Source: Leptospiraceae bacterium
Lineage (GTDB): Bacteria > Spirochaetota > Leptospiria > Leptospirales > Leptospiraceae
Length of the DNA: 64,000 nt
Assembly (NCBI GenBank): GCA_015075105.1
Contig: JABTUZ010000001.1
Span: 1,685,001-1,749,000, forward strand
Reading direction: 5' to 3'
Part shown: positions 44,369-54,148 of the stretch, piece by piece
How positions within the stretch are numbered: the first letter of the stretch is position 1
Layout of the letters: each line of letters begins with the position of its first letter
Translations under genes and position numbers: made by a program
Notes under the pieces: model-generated
Seen by the model: the letters and a program-made list of their open reading frames with translations, nothing else
The model's database searches: none
Told to the model about the DNA's origin: nothing

Positions 44369-45049
44369 ATGAGCGAAATGTTCAAAGAAATAAACGAGTA
44401 TATCGACAAAAGAGAAACGGAAGGATATTTAGATAAAGCAGTTGCAGCACTTTTGGATTTGAAGTCTAAGCACCCGGACAACGAAATAATCTGCGGAAAG
44501 TTATCCAGTGCTTTTTTTTATAAGGGGCTATTTGAAAAAGACCCCAAAAAACAAGAGCTTTACTACGAACACGGAACAAACTATGGCAAAGAATCCATTA
44601 CAATGAATCCGAAAGATGTTTACGGGAATTTTTGGTATGCTTCCAATGTAGGGATGCTCGGTCTTTGTAGGGGGATCATGGCTTCTCTTGCTTCTATTGA
44701 GCCTCTCCGAAAAAGTATGGAGGTAGTTCTAAAAGAAAATGAAAACTTCTATTTTGCAGGGCCCCACAGGGCACTCGGAAGGCTATACCACCAAGCACCC
44801 GGTTGGCCTATTTCTATCGGTAGTAAGTCCAAAGCCTTAGAGCATCTAGAAAAAGCAGTTCAAATTGCGCCTGAGTTTTTTAACAACAGAGTGTTTCTGG
44901 CTGAGCTGTATATTGATATAGGAAAAAAAGACAAGGCAAAAGAGCACTTAGAATGGTTGTCCAAGGCAGAGCCGAAACAGGAACACAAAAACGAAGACCT
45001 TCCTTACAAAGAAAAAGGAATGCAGATTTTAAAATCTTATTTTGGTTAA
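44369..45049 (+). CDS. TPR protein
   Basis: I take the ATG behind GAGAGGATTTGTT as start, giving 226 residues. Tetratricopeptide-like helices occur throughout (for example YIDKRETEGYLDKAVAALLDL, KALEHLEKAVQIAPEFF), with a Trp- and Gly-rich middle (NFWYASNVGMLGLC). It has no signal peptide, so it is cytoplasmic. It precedes the acyltransferase by 12 bases and is probably its operon partner. Role unknown. Confidence 0.7.
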   Translation: MSEMFKEINEYIDKRETEGYLDKAVAALLDLKSKHPDNEIICGKLSSAFFYKGLFEKDPKKQELYYEHGTNYGKESITMNPKDVYGNFWYASNVGMLGLCRGIMASLASIEPLRKSMEVVLKENENFYFAGPHRALGRLYHQAPGWPISIGSKSKALEHLEKAVQIAPEFFNNRVFLAELYIDIGKKDKAKEHLEWLSKAEPKQEHKNEDLPYKEKGMQILKSYFG

Positions 45050-45061
45050 TAGAGGAAATAT

Positions 45062-46351
45062 ATGCAAGCGTTTATCCCACCTTCTATAATTTATCCTTTA
45101 GCTTGGGCGATTGACTTCGCTATTCCATCACTATTAAAAATTGTTCAAAATATTGATGAAGTAATCGTTTCAGAAAAAGACAAAGAAATGCTCAGATCAC
45201 TCCGAAACGATAGAATGATTTTTGCAAGTAACCACCCCACTACTGCCGAGCCACCGATTTCATTCTACCTCTCAAATATCATGGGAGCAAGATTTCATTA
45301 CATGGCTGCGAGGCAAGTCTTTGATTGGGATTACGGAATGGTCGGAAAGCTCATTTCCAGCATTGGTGCCTTCTCTGTATTAGCCGGTACCTCTGATAGA
45401 GAATCTTTGAAGCAATCTAGGAAAATTTTATCCGAGCCTAAAGGGAAGTTAGTTCTGTTCCCCGAAGGAGAGCCTACAAGTGGTGAAAACGACAGCCTCA
45501 TGCCATTGCAACCCGGAGTAGCCCAGCTTGGTTTTTGGGGATACGAGGATGCTAAGAAATTGGATCCGAATGCAGACATTACAGTATTACCTGCTTTTAT
45601 GAAATACGTAATCAACGAAGAAGAAAAAGAAATCCGAAATCACTTAGATAAGTCTGCGAAAAATTTGGAAAAAAAATTAGGAATCGCTCCGGGAAATAAA
45701 AATATCCTGAGAAGATTTTTGACAATCGGTAGAAATACCTTAGAAAAAGCTGAGAGAGAATATAAGGTAGAGTCACCGAAAGACAGTGTTTGGGATTTCA
45801 GGATCGGTAGAGTGCGTCATGCGATATTGGATGGGGTAGCCGATAAATTTAACATTCAATCTTACGACAGAAAACAAGACGCTATTATGAAGCTGCGACA
45901 ACTTCTTGCAATCTTGGAAATGATTCTTGTAGGCTACCCTGACCCAAAACTTCCAAAGATGACCAAGGAAGATTTGGAGTGGGCGAGAAAAGAATGCCTA
46001 AAAGCATTTGACTTAATAGTCATAAAACCAGAATACTTGATGGGTTACCCTTCTCCAGAAAGATTCTATGAATGGTTGATTCGACTTGAAGCGTATATTT
46101 TGGACAAGACCCCAAGAATGCTAGGAGGAGAAAGGCCTCATTTATCCAGAAAAGCGTACGTGTATTTTGCAAAACCATTTCGATTATCAGAATACTATGA
46201 CTCCTACAAAAAAGATAAAAAGAAAACTGTAGAAGAAGTTTCGCAAAGGCTTAGGATAGACATTCAAAGACTCATGGACAACTGTATATTGAGTTTATCG
46301 AAACCTCTTGTTAAACCAAACGATATAGGGGACGACGTTTATGGTTACTAA
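45062..46351 (+). CDS. PlsC-like acyltransferase
   Basis: The 429-residue protein has the glycerophosphate acyltransferase motif in the form SNHPTTAEPP (His followed four residues later by Glu, at about 59-68) and LFPEGEPTSGEN (the FPEG motif) about 80 residues on, both needed in the family for acyl transfer to lysophospholipid. There is no clear transmembrane helix except a weak hydrophobic N-terminus. A C-terminal extension of about 200 residues is unusual for a PlsC protein. The substrate is uncertain. RBS GAGGAAAT precedes the ATG. Confidence 0.8.
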   Translation: MQAFIPPSIIYPLAWAIDFAIPSLLKIVQNIDEVIVSEKDKEMLRSLRNDRMIFASNHPTTAEPPISFYLSNIMGARFHYMAARQVFDWDYGMVGKLISSIGAFSVLAGTSDRESLKQSRKILSEPKGKLVLFPEGEPTSGENDSLMPLQPGVAQLGFWGYEDAKKLDPNADITVLPAFMKYVINEEEKEIRNHLDKSAKNLEKKLGIAPGNKNILRRFLTIGRNTLEKAEREYKVESPKDSVWDFRIGRVRHAILDGVADKFNIQSYDRKQDAIMKLRQLLAILEMILVGYPDPKLPKMTKEDLEWARKECLKAFDLIVIKPEYLMGYPSPERFYEWLIRLEAYILDKTPRMLGGERPHLSRKAYVYFAKPFRLSEYYDSYKKDKKKTVEEVSQRLRIDIQRLMDNCILSLSKPLVKPNDIGDDVYGY

Positions 46352-46367
46352 AAATATAACTTCGAGA

Positions 46368-46402
46368 AAGCCGTCTGTAAATTATGAATTTCCAGTCGGC
46401 TT
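46368..46402. terminator. Hairpin between convergent genes
   Basis: AAGCCGTCTGTAAAT and ATTTCCAGTCGGCTT form a 15-bp stem with two mismatches and a 5-base loop. It lies between the ends of the acyltransferase and the ABC-2 permease genes. There is no long T tract on either strand, so it is a weak terminator at best. Confidence 0.6.
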
Positions 46403-47210
46403 ACCCTCCTGCAGATTCGTAATCTTTCTGACCCTTTCTCCAAAACAAAATGGAAATCAAAAATAGCAAAACCCCGATAGGTAGGGTAAAATAGACTATA
46501 TACTCATGAAAGATTCCTTCCCCGGATTTTTTTAAAAAATATTGAGCCGGATAGAAATTCACAAAACCCAAAGGAATTATAAATGTAAGTAAAAATTTCA
46601 CACCTTTAGAATATATATTCAACGGATAGAGTAAAAATTCTCTGGAAGAAAATACGAACAAATGAACTAATGAATTGTTATTCACTGCATAAAATGCAAT
46701 TGCAGCAATAATGATTCGAATTCCTGCAAGTATCATCGAGCCACCCAAAATGACTGTAATAAAAATCACAACATCAAAAAAACTCCACGAAATCCGAATC
46801 AGTGAATTGGCTATAAAAAAAGTAATAAGTCCCAAAATCAAGTGCGCTAACCCGACTAACTCAAACCCACTTGCAATGACCTGCCCCAAAGGCGATAGAG
46901 GTCTTACAAGAAGTCTGTCAAAAGTACCCTCTCGAATAAAATTTCCAAATTCTACTACACCGGAAAATAGACATGACACTATTCCTTGAGACAAAATCAG
47001 AAGACTGTATAAAAATGCTATCTCTCCAACTGACCAGCCTCCGATTACTTTAAATCGGTGAATAATAATTCCGATAGTCAAAGCTTGTGCAGTGTAAAAA
47101 CTAACAAGGGTAAATAGAAAAATAAAGAAACTGGCTCGGTACTCCATCCTTGACTTAACCGAAGCCAAAGCAAGCTGGAGATAAGAATGTGCACTTTGAA
47201 GAAAGAACAT
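46401..47210 (-). CDS. ABC-2 type transport permease
   Basis: The 269-residue protein has six hydrophobic helices and belongs to the ABC-2 permease group (COG3694-like). Signature parts are ASVKSRMEYRASFF near the N-terminus and REGTFDRLLVRPLSPLGQVIAS in the first large loop. A matching ATPase and a second permease are normally next to it; neither is in the window. It probably exports a lipid or drug-like substrate, unknown here. Confidence 0.8.
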   Translation of the reverse strand: MFFLQSAHSYLQLALASVKSRMEYRASFFIFLFTLVSFYTAQALTIGIIIHRFKVIGGWSVGEIAFLYSLLILSQGIVSCLFSGVVEFGNFIREGTFDRLLVRPLSPLGQVIASGFELVGLAHLILGLITFFIANSLIRISWSFFDVVIFITVILGGSMILAGIRIIIAAIAFYAVNNNSLVHLFVFSSREFLLYPLNIYSKGVKFLLTFIIPLGFVNFYPAQYFLKKSGEGIFHEYIVYFTLPIGVLLFLISILFWRKGQKDYESAGG

Positions 47211-47335
47211 GAATCTATTTTTACAAATCCCTAAAAAAAAATCAATTGAATTAAAATTTCACTTATAAAAATCTGAATTGAAAAAGCAAAAAAGAATTTT
47301 TCCGATTTTGCAACGAGCCATTCTTTTTAAGAAAT

Positions 47336-48382
47336 ATGAAATTTTTTTTATACCTACTCCAAGTTTTACTTTACCCTCTTAGTCTTTTATACCAATTTTT
47401 ATTTTTCTTAAATAAAACATTCACAAAAAAAAAATCTCTACCTGTTTCGTTTGTAATAAGTGTCGGAAATCTAAGCATTGGCGGAACAGGAAAAACTCCT
47501 TTCACGATTTATCTTGCGAACACTATAAACTCAATTTTCCCAAATAGAAAAATCGTAATATTAACGAGGGGCTATGGTGGGAAAAAAACTAAGGAGGGAA
47601 TGGTAGTCCAAGAAAATTCTAATCCGAAAGAATCAGGAGACGAGCCTTTACTTATAAAAAGAGCCTGCCCTTTTGCGGATGTAATTGTAGGTAAAGACAG
47701 ATACTTGGCATTCCACAAATTTTGCAAATCTATAGTCGAAGAAACAATCATAATCTTAGATGACGGATTCCAGCATCATCAGCTAAACAGAGATTTTGAT
47801 TTTGTACTCATTGACTTAAAAAAAAATATCGGAAACAATTTTACTCTACCGATTGGTTCTTTAAGAGAAAAACCTAAATCTCTAAATAGAGCAAACTCTG
47901 TAGTATTTACAAAAATTGAAGAAGTCCAAAAAGAGAATTTGTTGGATTTAGAAAAAAACTTTAAAAAAATAAATCCAAAACTCAGCTTCTACAAATTTCT
48001 ATATATTGCAAAATTTATCAAAAATCAAAATACAGTGTTCAGTATTCAAAAAATTGCCGGGAAAAAAATTCTAATCTTTACAGGGATCGCAAACCCAAAA
48101 CATTTTCAAAAAACAATTCAAATTCACCAACCAAGTCAAATTCATACGAATATTTTTTCAGATCACCACCCATTTACAAAATCAGAAATTAAAAATATTC
48201 TATCCAAAAACTCTGATTATGATTTTATATTATGCACCGAAAAGGATTATGTCAAAATAGAAGGCTATAAAGACTTGCCTCTTTTTGAAAACATATATTA
48301 TGTCCCGATTCAAACCCAGATTGACACTTTAGAAGAATTTGAAATAGAAATAAAAACTGCCATACTAAAAAAAAAATTTTAA
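47336..48382 (+). CDS. lpxK: Tetraacyldisaccharide 4'-kinase
   Basis: LpxK phosphorylates the lipid A disaccharide at position 4' at the inner membrane. The 348-residue protein has an N-terminal membrane helix (FFLYLLQVLLYPLSLLYQFLFFL), then the P-loop SIGGTGKTPFTIYLA, GGKKTKEG, GDEPLLIKRACPFADVIVGKDR and LDDGFQHHQLNRDFDFVLID (each in part), the signature of LpxK. Presence of this gene shows that the organism makes a lipid A type glycolipid. The DNA is very A-rich. Confidence 0.96.
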   Translation: MKFFLYLLQVLLYPLSLLYQFLFFLNKTFTKKKSLPVSFVISVGNLSIGGTGKTPFTIYLANTINSIFPNRKIVILTRGYGGKKTKEGMVVQENSNPKESGDEPLLIKRACPFADVIVGKDRYLAFHKFCKSIVEETIIILDDGFQHHQLNRDFDFVLIDLKKNIGNNFTLPIGSLREKPKSLNRANSVVFTKIEEVQKENLLDLEKNFKKINPKLSFYKFLYIAKFIKNQNTVFSIQKIAGKKILIFTGIANPKHFQKTIQIHQPSQIHTNIFSDHHPFTKSEIKNILSKNSDYDFILCTEKDYVKIEGYKDLPLFENIYYVPIQTQIDTLEEFEIEIKTAILKKKF

Positions 48383-48545
48383 TAATAGAAAAAAAATTTC
48401 ATATTTAGAACGATTCTTGTCGAATAGAATAAATAAGGATTAATAGAGAAAAAATAAAGTAGTGACATAAATTCAAACCCTGATACCAGAGTATTTTATG
48501 TAACAATGGCAGAGGAAAAATAGGGGCACCCTAAAGGAGAATAAC

Positions 48546-49070
48546 ATGGATGTTCAAATAGTAAATTTCATCAACTCAGCAAAAGAGTTGCTCAAAGACA
48601 AGAAATCTCCCAACACCGAAACTTCAGGCAGTATTTCATCCGACAAATTGTCAACGGACTCTTTGGAGTTTTCTTCAGGACTTGCAGCAAAATACACTGT
48701 AGTCCAAAATAAACTTAGAGAACTTCAAAACGATCTTTCCAAAGAGCAAACAAAATTAGGCGTTTTATCCGAAGAAGGAATTAACAACGACGATTTGATC
48801 AACATACTTTTTGGGAATACTCCTCTTTTTTCTGAAGCCGACTTGAAGGCGTTTGACAGAGAAAAAATAACCCAAGAAACCTTAGAGTCTAAAGATGAAA
48901 TTATGACTAAGATCAAATCTTTAGAAGTAGAAAGTGAAAATATTTTTTCTATAGGAATGCTTGGAGACTCAAACTCTTTTACAAATTCAATCAGAAAACT
49001 CGGAGAAATCGGAATCCATTCATTGAAACCCATTTCCGGAAGTAAAGTTGAAAAATTAATCAAAGATTGA
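48546..49070 (+). CDS. Small coiled protein of unknown function
   Basis: The 174-residue acidic protein is mostly helical, with a probable coiled coil at about 55-80 (YTVVQNKLRELQNDLSKEQTK). There is no signal peptide. The ribosome binding site AAAGGAGAATAAC is strong. The 3' end overlaps the convergent LptF/G gene by 11 bases. The family is not recognised. Confidence 0.65.
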   Translation: MDVQIVNFINSAKELLKDKKSPNTETSGSISSDKLSTDSLEFSSGLAAKYTVVQNKLRELQNDLSKEQTKLGVLSEEGINNDDLINILFGNTPLFSEADLKAFDREKITQETLESKDEIMTKIKSLEVESENIFSIGMLGDSNSFTNSIRKLGEIGIHSLKPISGSKVEKLIKD

Positions 49071-50214
49071 ATTTTTTATAAAGCGTAATCGAGATTCCTA
49101 AGAATAGTACCGAGGTTGACCAAACCGCAATTGACGGTGGAAGTCCTCCATTTTCTCCTAGAGAACGACCTGTTGAGTAAAAAATATAATACAGCAACAC
49201 CACCCCTATTGTAATTCCAAGAGAGGCAACCCCTGCTGATTTTTTTGTAAACGCTCCTGCAATAGAGCCGATCAAAACTACAATTAGACACATTAGAGGC
49301 ATGGCAAAAATAGAATGTCTCTCTACCTCTAAATCAAAATACGGAATACCTTTATTTTTTCTAATCTTGATTTCTTCGGTTAAGTCTAAAAAATCCATCT
49401 CTTCTATTTTTCGGGTAGGCTTTGCAAAATAATCTGCACTTTCGGGAAAGTTGTAAACTTTCTCTGCAAATTTTGAATAGGTTTTCAAATTCATGTTTTC
49501 ATCAAAAATAATTTCTTCAATTTTTTCTAACTTCCAATTTTTTTCATTAGCGTTGTATTTCGCATTTTGTGCAGAAATAACATATTCGGCAGAGCCATCT
49601 GATTTGACTTTAATATAGTTGAATCCACCTTTCACGCTTTTGGTCGGCTCATCATACCAATACACATAATAAAATCCCTCTTTTCCTTTGATGTGCAATT
49701 GATAAACTAAGTCAGATTTGGTTCCAACTCCTTTTTGAATTATAGAAAATTCTGACTGTGCAAAAGAATTCAACGGTCGAACTACAAACTCACTAACGAG
49801 TAAAACAAGAATCCACGAAACTCCTCCAAAAAAAATAAGAGGGCTAACAATTCTGTAAAACGAAACCCCTACCGCCATCATTGCAACTAACTCTTTATTT
49901 ACGCTAAACTGTCCGACTATATAACAAACAGAAAACATCAAGGCAGGTGGAATTACAGCAATTGCCATCTTCGGAATACTGTACAATATGAAGAAATACG
50001 CATGGTATGATGCTTCTTTGGATGCAAGGAATACTTTTAAATTGTCCATAACCTGAGATATGACAAGAATCCCGGTCAGCATGATCAAAGTCCCAAGAAA
50101 TGTTTTAACAAATTCTCCAAACAGGTACTTATCCAAAATTTTTAGAGGAAAATACTCTTCCTTCAATTCTGAATACCTAAATATACTGTTTCCGATTTTT
50201 TTGGTTGAATTCAT
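49060..50214 (-). CDS. LptF/LptG family permease
   Basis: The 384-residue protein belongs to the YjgP/YjgQ family, the inner-membrane parts of the LptB2FG complex that lifts lipopolysaccharide from the membrane. Visible are LDKYLFGEFVKTFLGTLIMLTG at the N-terminus (in part), NKELVAMMAVGVSFYRI, the central periplasmic beta-jellyroll region without membrane helices (about 150-285), and the final three helices with SAGVASLGITIGVVLLYYIF (in part). I cannot decide between LptF and LptG. Confidence 0.88.
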   Translation of the reverse strand: MNSTKKIGNSIFRYSELKEEYFPLKILDKYLFGEFVKTFLGTLIMLTGILVISQVMDNLKVFLASKEASYHAYFFILYSIPKMAIAVIPPALMFSVCYIVGQFSVNKELVAMMAVGVSFYRIVSPLIFFGGVSWILVLLVSEFVVRPLNSFAQSEFSIIQKGVGTKSDLVYQLHIKGKEGFYYVYWYDEPTKSVKGGFNYIKVKSDGSAEYVISAQNAKYNANEKNWKLEKIEEIIFDENMNLKTYSKFAEKVYNFPESADYFAKPTRKIEEMDFLDLTEEIKIRKNKGIPYFDLEVERHSIFAMPLMCLIVVLIGSIAGAFTKKSAGVASLGITIGVVLLYYIFYSTGRSLGENGGLPPSIAVWSTSVLFLGISITLYKKFNL

Positions 50215-50357
50215 GCTATTATTTACGAATAATAAGAAATCTTTTTTTTAGTCAATAATCAGTTTTAAATAAACCTGCATTTATGCTTTTCTTTTTCTTA
50301 AAATACAAAACAAACTCTTGACCTGTGAACACATTAAAAAAAAATGTCTGTATCAAT

Positions 50358-50429
<72 letters not shown>

Positions 50430-50438
50430 CGAATTTTT

Positions 50439-50512
<74 letters not shown>

Positions 50513-50524
50513 ATTCCAGAACAC

Positions 50525-50598
50525 GGTGAGCGTAGCTCAGTTGGTAGAGCCCCAGGTTGTGGTCCTGGTTGTCGCGGGTTCGATCCCCGTCGCTCACC
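50525..50598 (+). tRNA. tRNA-His (GTG)
   Basis: GTGAGCG pairs with CGCTCAC, with an extra G at position -1 encoded upstream facing the discriminator C, as is required for histidine tRNA. Anticodon arm CCAGGTTGTGGTCCTGG carries GTG. CCA is not encoded in full (CA follows). Confidence 0.97.
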
Positions 50599-50650
50599 CA
50601 TTCAGATGGATGACTGAAGTCTGTGGCAAGACAGACTGCAAGAGTGTTGT

Positions 50651-51587
50651 TTAAAATAAAAGATTCGAAACTACTACAGATAATAGTTTATCGGACATTG
50701 TGTCGGATAAAACCTTTGCATCATCTACATTATTTTTCACTGTCTCGACATGAGTAATTACCTGAACAGGGTTTGATTTCTTTCGGTTCGAGTAGTTCGA
50801 TCTTATTGTCTTTCGAATTTTACATTGCTCTTTCAAATGTCTCGTTGCATCAACAAAAGCTTATGTTTATTGACTTTTTCGTCATTCTCGAAACGTTTCA
50901 CATAGATAAACAGAAAATTTCCAAGTTGTTCTGTCCGATCTTACACTTGAGACTTGGGCAAACGATAGTAGAAACCGTCCTCTTCCTGAGACAAAATTGA
51001 ATCCAATTCATCTGAAGGCTTAATTTCTAATTCTTGCAAAACTTTCATCAGATTACTCAGAACTTTATAGAATAACGTTAGGCGATTCATCCGCTCGATA
51101 TTCGCCGCATCACAGAATTAATTCTCTGCGTTGAATTCTTCAAGCCAAGTTCCTCAATAATTGCATCACGGCCATCTTGAAAAACTCGATCGAAAAGATT
51201 TATACCCGTTCGTTCTTCATATTCGCAATAATTTTCCCTGAAATGATACATTGTTCGAATCGCAAAACTATATCGATTAATATCATCGACTCCTAACACC
51301 TTCTGATACAAATAATTGAATTGATAATTTTCATACAACTGCTCATCTGTCAGAGAATACATCTCTTTTATGATCTCAATGGCTACCAAAATATTTACAG
51401 GAAAATTACTTCGACCAAAAACAGGATGATACAAGCATCTAAAATCCTTCTCGTTGATATTCTTAAATATCTTCTCGTAAAAAGTTTGGGACCAATTGTT
51501 TTTTAATACGCCTCGTAACGTACTGTTCAAATTTTGTTCAGGATCCAATAGACTGCCTTGAAGGTGATGGGTATTTTGCAGAAACAT
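50651..51587 (-). mobile_element. Decayed transposase of IS1182-like type
   Basis: The N-terminal 166 codons (from an ATG at 51587) are intact and typical of this group: FRCLYHPVFGRSNFPVNILVAIEIIKEMYSLTDEQLYENY (in part), then GINLFDRVF. At about 51118 the frame ends (RRISSG then stop) while the neighbouring frame continues with NIERMNRLTLFYKVLS, typical of the next part, so a frameshift has occurred. Further segments (HLKEQCKIRKT, VQVITHVETV) appear in other frames down to about 50651, with stop codons and a large deletion. It cannot be active. Confidence 0.75.
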
Positions 51588-51596
51588 AGAGTATAT

Positions 51597-51620
51597 GAAT
51601 GAAAAACAAGTTTTTCATTC
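51597..51620. promoter_or_regulatory. Perfect 11-bp inverted repeat
   Basis: GAATGAAAAAC-AA-GTTTTTCATTC lies ten bases in front of the transposase start and 160 bases upstream of moxR. It could be a transposon end or an operator; the sequence alone does not decide. Confidence 0.5.
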
Positions 51621-51640
51621 AACTATTTATTGAATTTTTG

Positions 51641-51674
51641 CAGGCAGGTCATTAATATCACTATTTAGTGCCTG
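51641..51674. repeat. Short inverted repeat CAGGCA/TGCCTG
   Basis: CAGGCA and TGCCTG enclose 22 bases of AT-rich DNA, followed by a run of A. It is the second palindrome in the leader of the Bat operon. Function unknown. Confidence 0.35.
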
Positions 51675-51780
51675 AAAAAAATATTTTAGATTTTTTATTA
51701 TAGAATTTTATTAAAAAAATAATAGAAATTTACATTGCATTTTTTCATATATAAAAATTAAAATTGCATCAAGAGGAATT

Positions 51781-52749
51781 ATGGAATATAAAAATTTATC
51801 AGAAATTCAAGATGTGCTCTCTAATATAAAAAAAGAAATTCACAAAGGCATTATTGGTCAAGATAATCTGATCGATGGGCTACTAATTGCATTAATCGCT
51901 GATGGACACTTGCTCATTGAAGGAGTTCCCGGTCTTGCAAAAACAAGGGCTGTGAATCTACTATCCAAGATTTGCAAAGTAAGTTTTAAGAGACTCCAAT
52001 TCACTCCAGATCTATTGCCTGCGGATATTGTAGGAACTAAAATTTACAATCAGTCCACTGCAAAATTTGAAACTAGCAAGGGACCAATTTTCGCAAATTT
52101 TGTTTTAGCTGATGAAATCAATAGAGCACCTGCAAAGGTTCAATCTGCACTACTCGAGACTATGCAGGAAAGGCAAGTAACCATCGGCGAAGAAACCTTT
52201 CCGGTGCCGAGGCCATTTTTTGTATTTGCCACTCAAAATCCTGTGGAACAAGAAGGCACGTACCCTCTTCCCGAAGCACAGTTGGACAGATTTTTGATGA
52301 AGTTAATCATTGACTACCCTTCAAAAGAAGAAGAAATCAACGTAGTAAAGATGATTATGAACGAAGTCAAACTTCCTGAAATTGACCCAATTGTCAACGC
52401 AACCAATATTTCTGAAATCCAAAACTTTGCTCGTAAGGTTTACATCGACGAAAAGCTAATTCGTTACATTACTGATATCGTATTTGCTACAAGATTTCCT
52501 GAAAATTCTGGAATCGACAAGAACATCATTCAGTACGGAGCTTCTCCAAGAGCTTCCATTAATCTGACTATATCGGCTCGAGCAAAAGCATTAATCGAAG
52601 GAAGAGAAAACGTAACTCCAGAAGATATCAAAGCAATTGCGCATAACGTATTAAGACACAGAATTATATTAACTTACCACGCAGACGCAGATGGAATTAC
52701 AACAGACCAAATCATCACAGAGATTCTAAAAAAAATCAAAGTACCATGA
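51781..52749 (+). CDS. MoxR-family AAA ATPase
   Basis: The 322-residue ATPase has the Walker A motif in the form GVPGLAKT (about 43-50), Walker B VLADEINRAP, LLETMQERQVTIG and FATQNPVEQEGTYPLPEAQLDRF (in part), all typical of MoxR proteins, which act as chaperones that help assemble von Willebrand A domain proteins. It opens the Bat operon; its ribosome binding site AGAGGAATT is good. The next gene overlaps by four bases. Confidence 0.94.
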   Translation: MEYKNLSEIQDVLSNIKKEIHKGIIGQDNLIDGLLIALIADGHLLIEGVPGLAKTRAVNLLSKICKVSFKRLQFTPDLLPADIVGTKIYNQSTAKFETSKGPIFANFVLADEINRAPAKVQSALLETMQERQVTIGEETFPVPRPFFVFATQNPVEQEGTYPLPEAQLDRFLMKLIIDYPSKEEEINVVKMIMNEVKLPEIDPIVNATNISEIQNFARKVYIDEKLIRYITDIVFATRFPENSGIDKNIIQYGASPRASINLTISARAKALIEGRENVTPEDIKAIAHNVLRHRIILTYHADADGITTDQIITEILKKIKVP

Positions 52750-53633
52750 AAGAAAAAACATTTGATTTAAGTAACTTTCTTGCAAATATAAAAAAATTAG
52801 AGATTGTTGCATCTAAAAATGCTTATTCCATTCTAACTGGAGACTACAATACAGCTATTCCCGGCAGGGGAATGGATTTCCACGAAGCCAGAAAATATGT
52901 GATAGGTGAATCTATTCGGCATATTGACTGGAACATGACCGCAAGACTAGGCGAGCCGTATATAAAAATTTTTACTGAAGAAAGAATGCGAGAAGTTTTT
53001 ATCGCATTGGATGTAAGCTCCTCCATGTATGCAGGCTGGCAAAAGAAAACGAAAATAGAATTTGCAACTGAGCTTGCATCAACAATCGGGTATTCTGCAA
53101 TTCTTTCCAAAGACAAACTTGGTTGTATCCTTTTCAATGATACTGCCATAGAGGTGATCGAACCGGGCACAGGCAAAAAACATCTATTCAATGTACTAAA
53201 AAGATTTTACGAAATATCTCTAAAAGAGCCTGCAAAGAAAAGTGGAACAGATATACGCGCAGCTATCCATGCAATACAAAAATTTCGAGGCAAAAGATTT
53301 ATTGTATTTATGATTTCAGATTTTTTAGACAGGGATATTCCAGAAGATTTAAAATATATTAAAAATCGCCACGATATTAATATGCTCCATATTTACGATC
53401 CTTTAGAATACACTAACCAAAAATTTCTAAGGTTCCCTGTATATTCTCCTGAAAAAGATAACAGCAAAGGAATTTTCAGGATTGATAAAATTTCTGATCT
53501 TGAAGCCTCTACAAAATTTTTGAAACAAGAATTTCTAAAATACAGAATTATCTATGAGTCTATTTCCACTATTGAGGATTTGGATAAAAAGTTAAGAGAA
53601 TATTTTCTGATAAAAAAAAGGGTGCACTTTTGA
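52746..53633 (+). CDS. DUF58 protein with von Willebrand A-like fold
   Basis: The 295-residue protein has the DUF58 signature GRGMDFHEARKYVIGESIRHIDWNMTARL (in part) followed by IALDVSSSMYAG, a MIDAS-like DxSxS motif, and IVFMISDFLD. Such proteins work with MoxR. The ATG overlaps moxR by four bases, and the following gene starts at TTGA over its stop. Confidence 0.9.
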   Translation: MKEKTFDLSNFLANIKKLEIVASKNAYSILTGDYNTAIPGRGMDFHEARKYVIGESIRHIDWNMTARLGEPYIKIFTEERMREVFIALDVSSSMYAGWQKKTKIEFATELASTIGYSAILSKDKLGCILFNDTAIEVIEPGTGKKHLFNVLKRFYEISLKEPAKKSGTDIRAAIHAIQKFRGKRFIVFMISDFLDRDIPEDLKYIKNRHDINMLHIYDPLEYTNQKFLRFPVYSPEKDNSKGIFRIDKISDLEASTKFLKQEFLKYRIIYESISTIEDLDKKLREYFLIKKRVHF

Positions 53634-54148
53634 TTCAATCTACTTTAGCAAATACTCTTATACAAACGATCACCCCTTATCAGGAAATTTTTTCATCTCG
53701 AGAAATTTTATATTTTAAGATCGTTTTATTTCTATTGATTCTTCTTGTCATTGTATTTGGTGCAATCTATTATTTTTCAGATAAGAAAATATTCAGGCCA
53801 TTTTTAAAAAAAATGACCCCAAAACCACTTCCAGTAAAATTTGACTATGAAAATAAACTAAATTTTATTCGCACCTACCATATTAAAAACCAGCTCTACA
53901 GAGAAGGTTGTTTTGAAATTTCTGCAACTCTAAAAACTTTTCTTGAAACAATTTATAAAAAAGATGTTGAAGAAATGACGGTAACCGAAATTGAAAAAAA
54001 TCTTAGCGACAATAGTGCAAGAGAAATTTTAAGGTTACTGTCTAAGTATCAATTTCAAAAAACAAACACATCAAAAGAAAACTTTGAACAAATGTGCTCT
54101 CAAGCACTTTCCCTAATCAATGACAGAAAGAGATTTTTGCCAAAATGA
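53630..54148 (+). CDS. Bat operon membrane protein of unknown family
   Basis: The 172-residue protein has one membrane helix (about 27-49, VLFLLILLVIVFGAIYYFSD) and a helical cytoplasmic part of about 110 residues. It resembles the DUF4381-like proteins often placed between DUF58 and the VWA proteins, but sequence motifs are weak. Start TTG, four-base overlaps on both sides. Confidence 0.7.
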   Translation: MIQSTLANTLIQTITPYQEIFSSREILYFKIVLFLLILLVIVFGAIYYFSDKKIFRPFLKKMTPKPLPVKFDYENKLNFIRTYHIKNQLYREGCFEISATLKTFLETIYKKDVEEMTVTEIEKNLSDNSAREILRLLSKYQFQKTNTSKENFEQMCSQALSLINDRKRFLPK

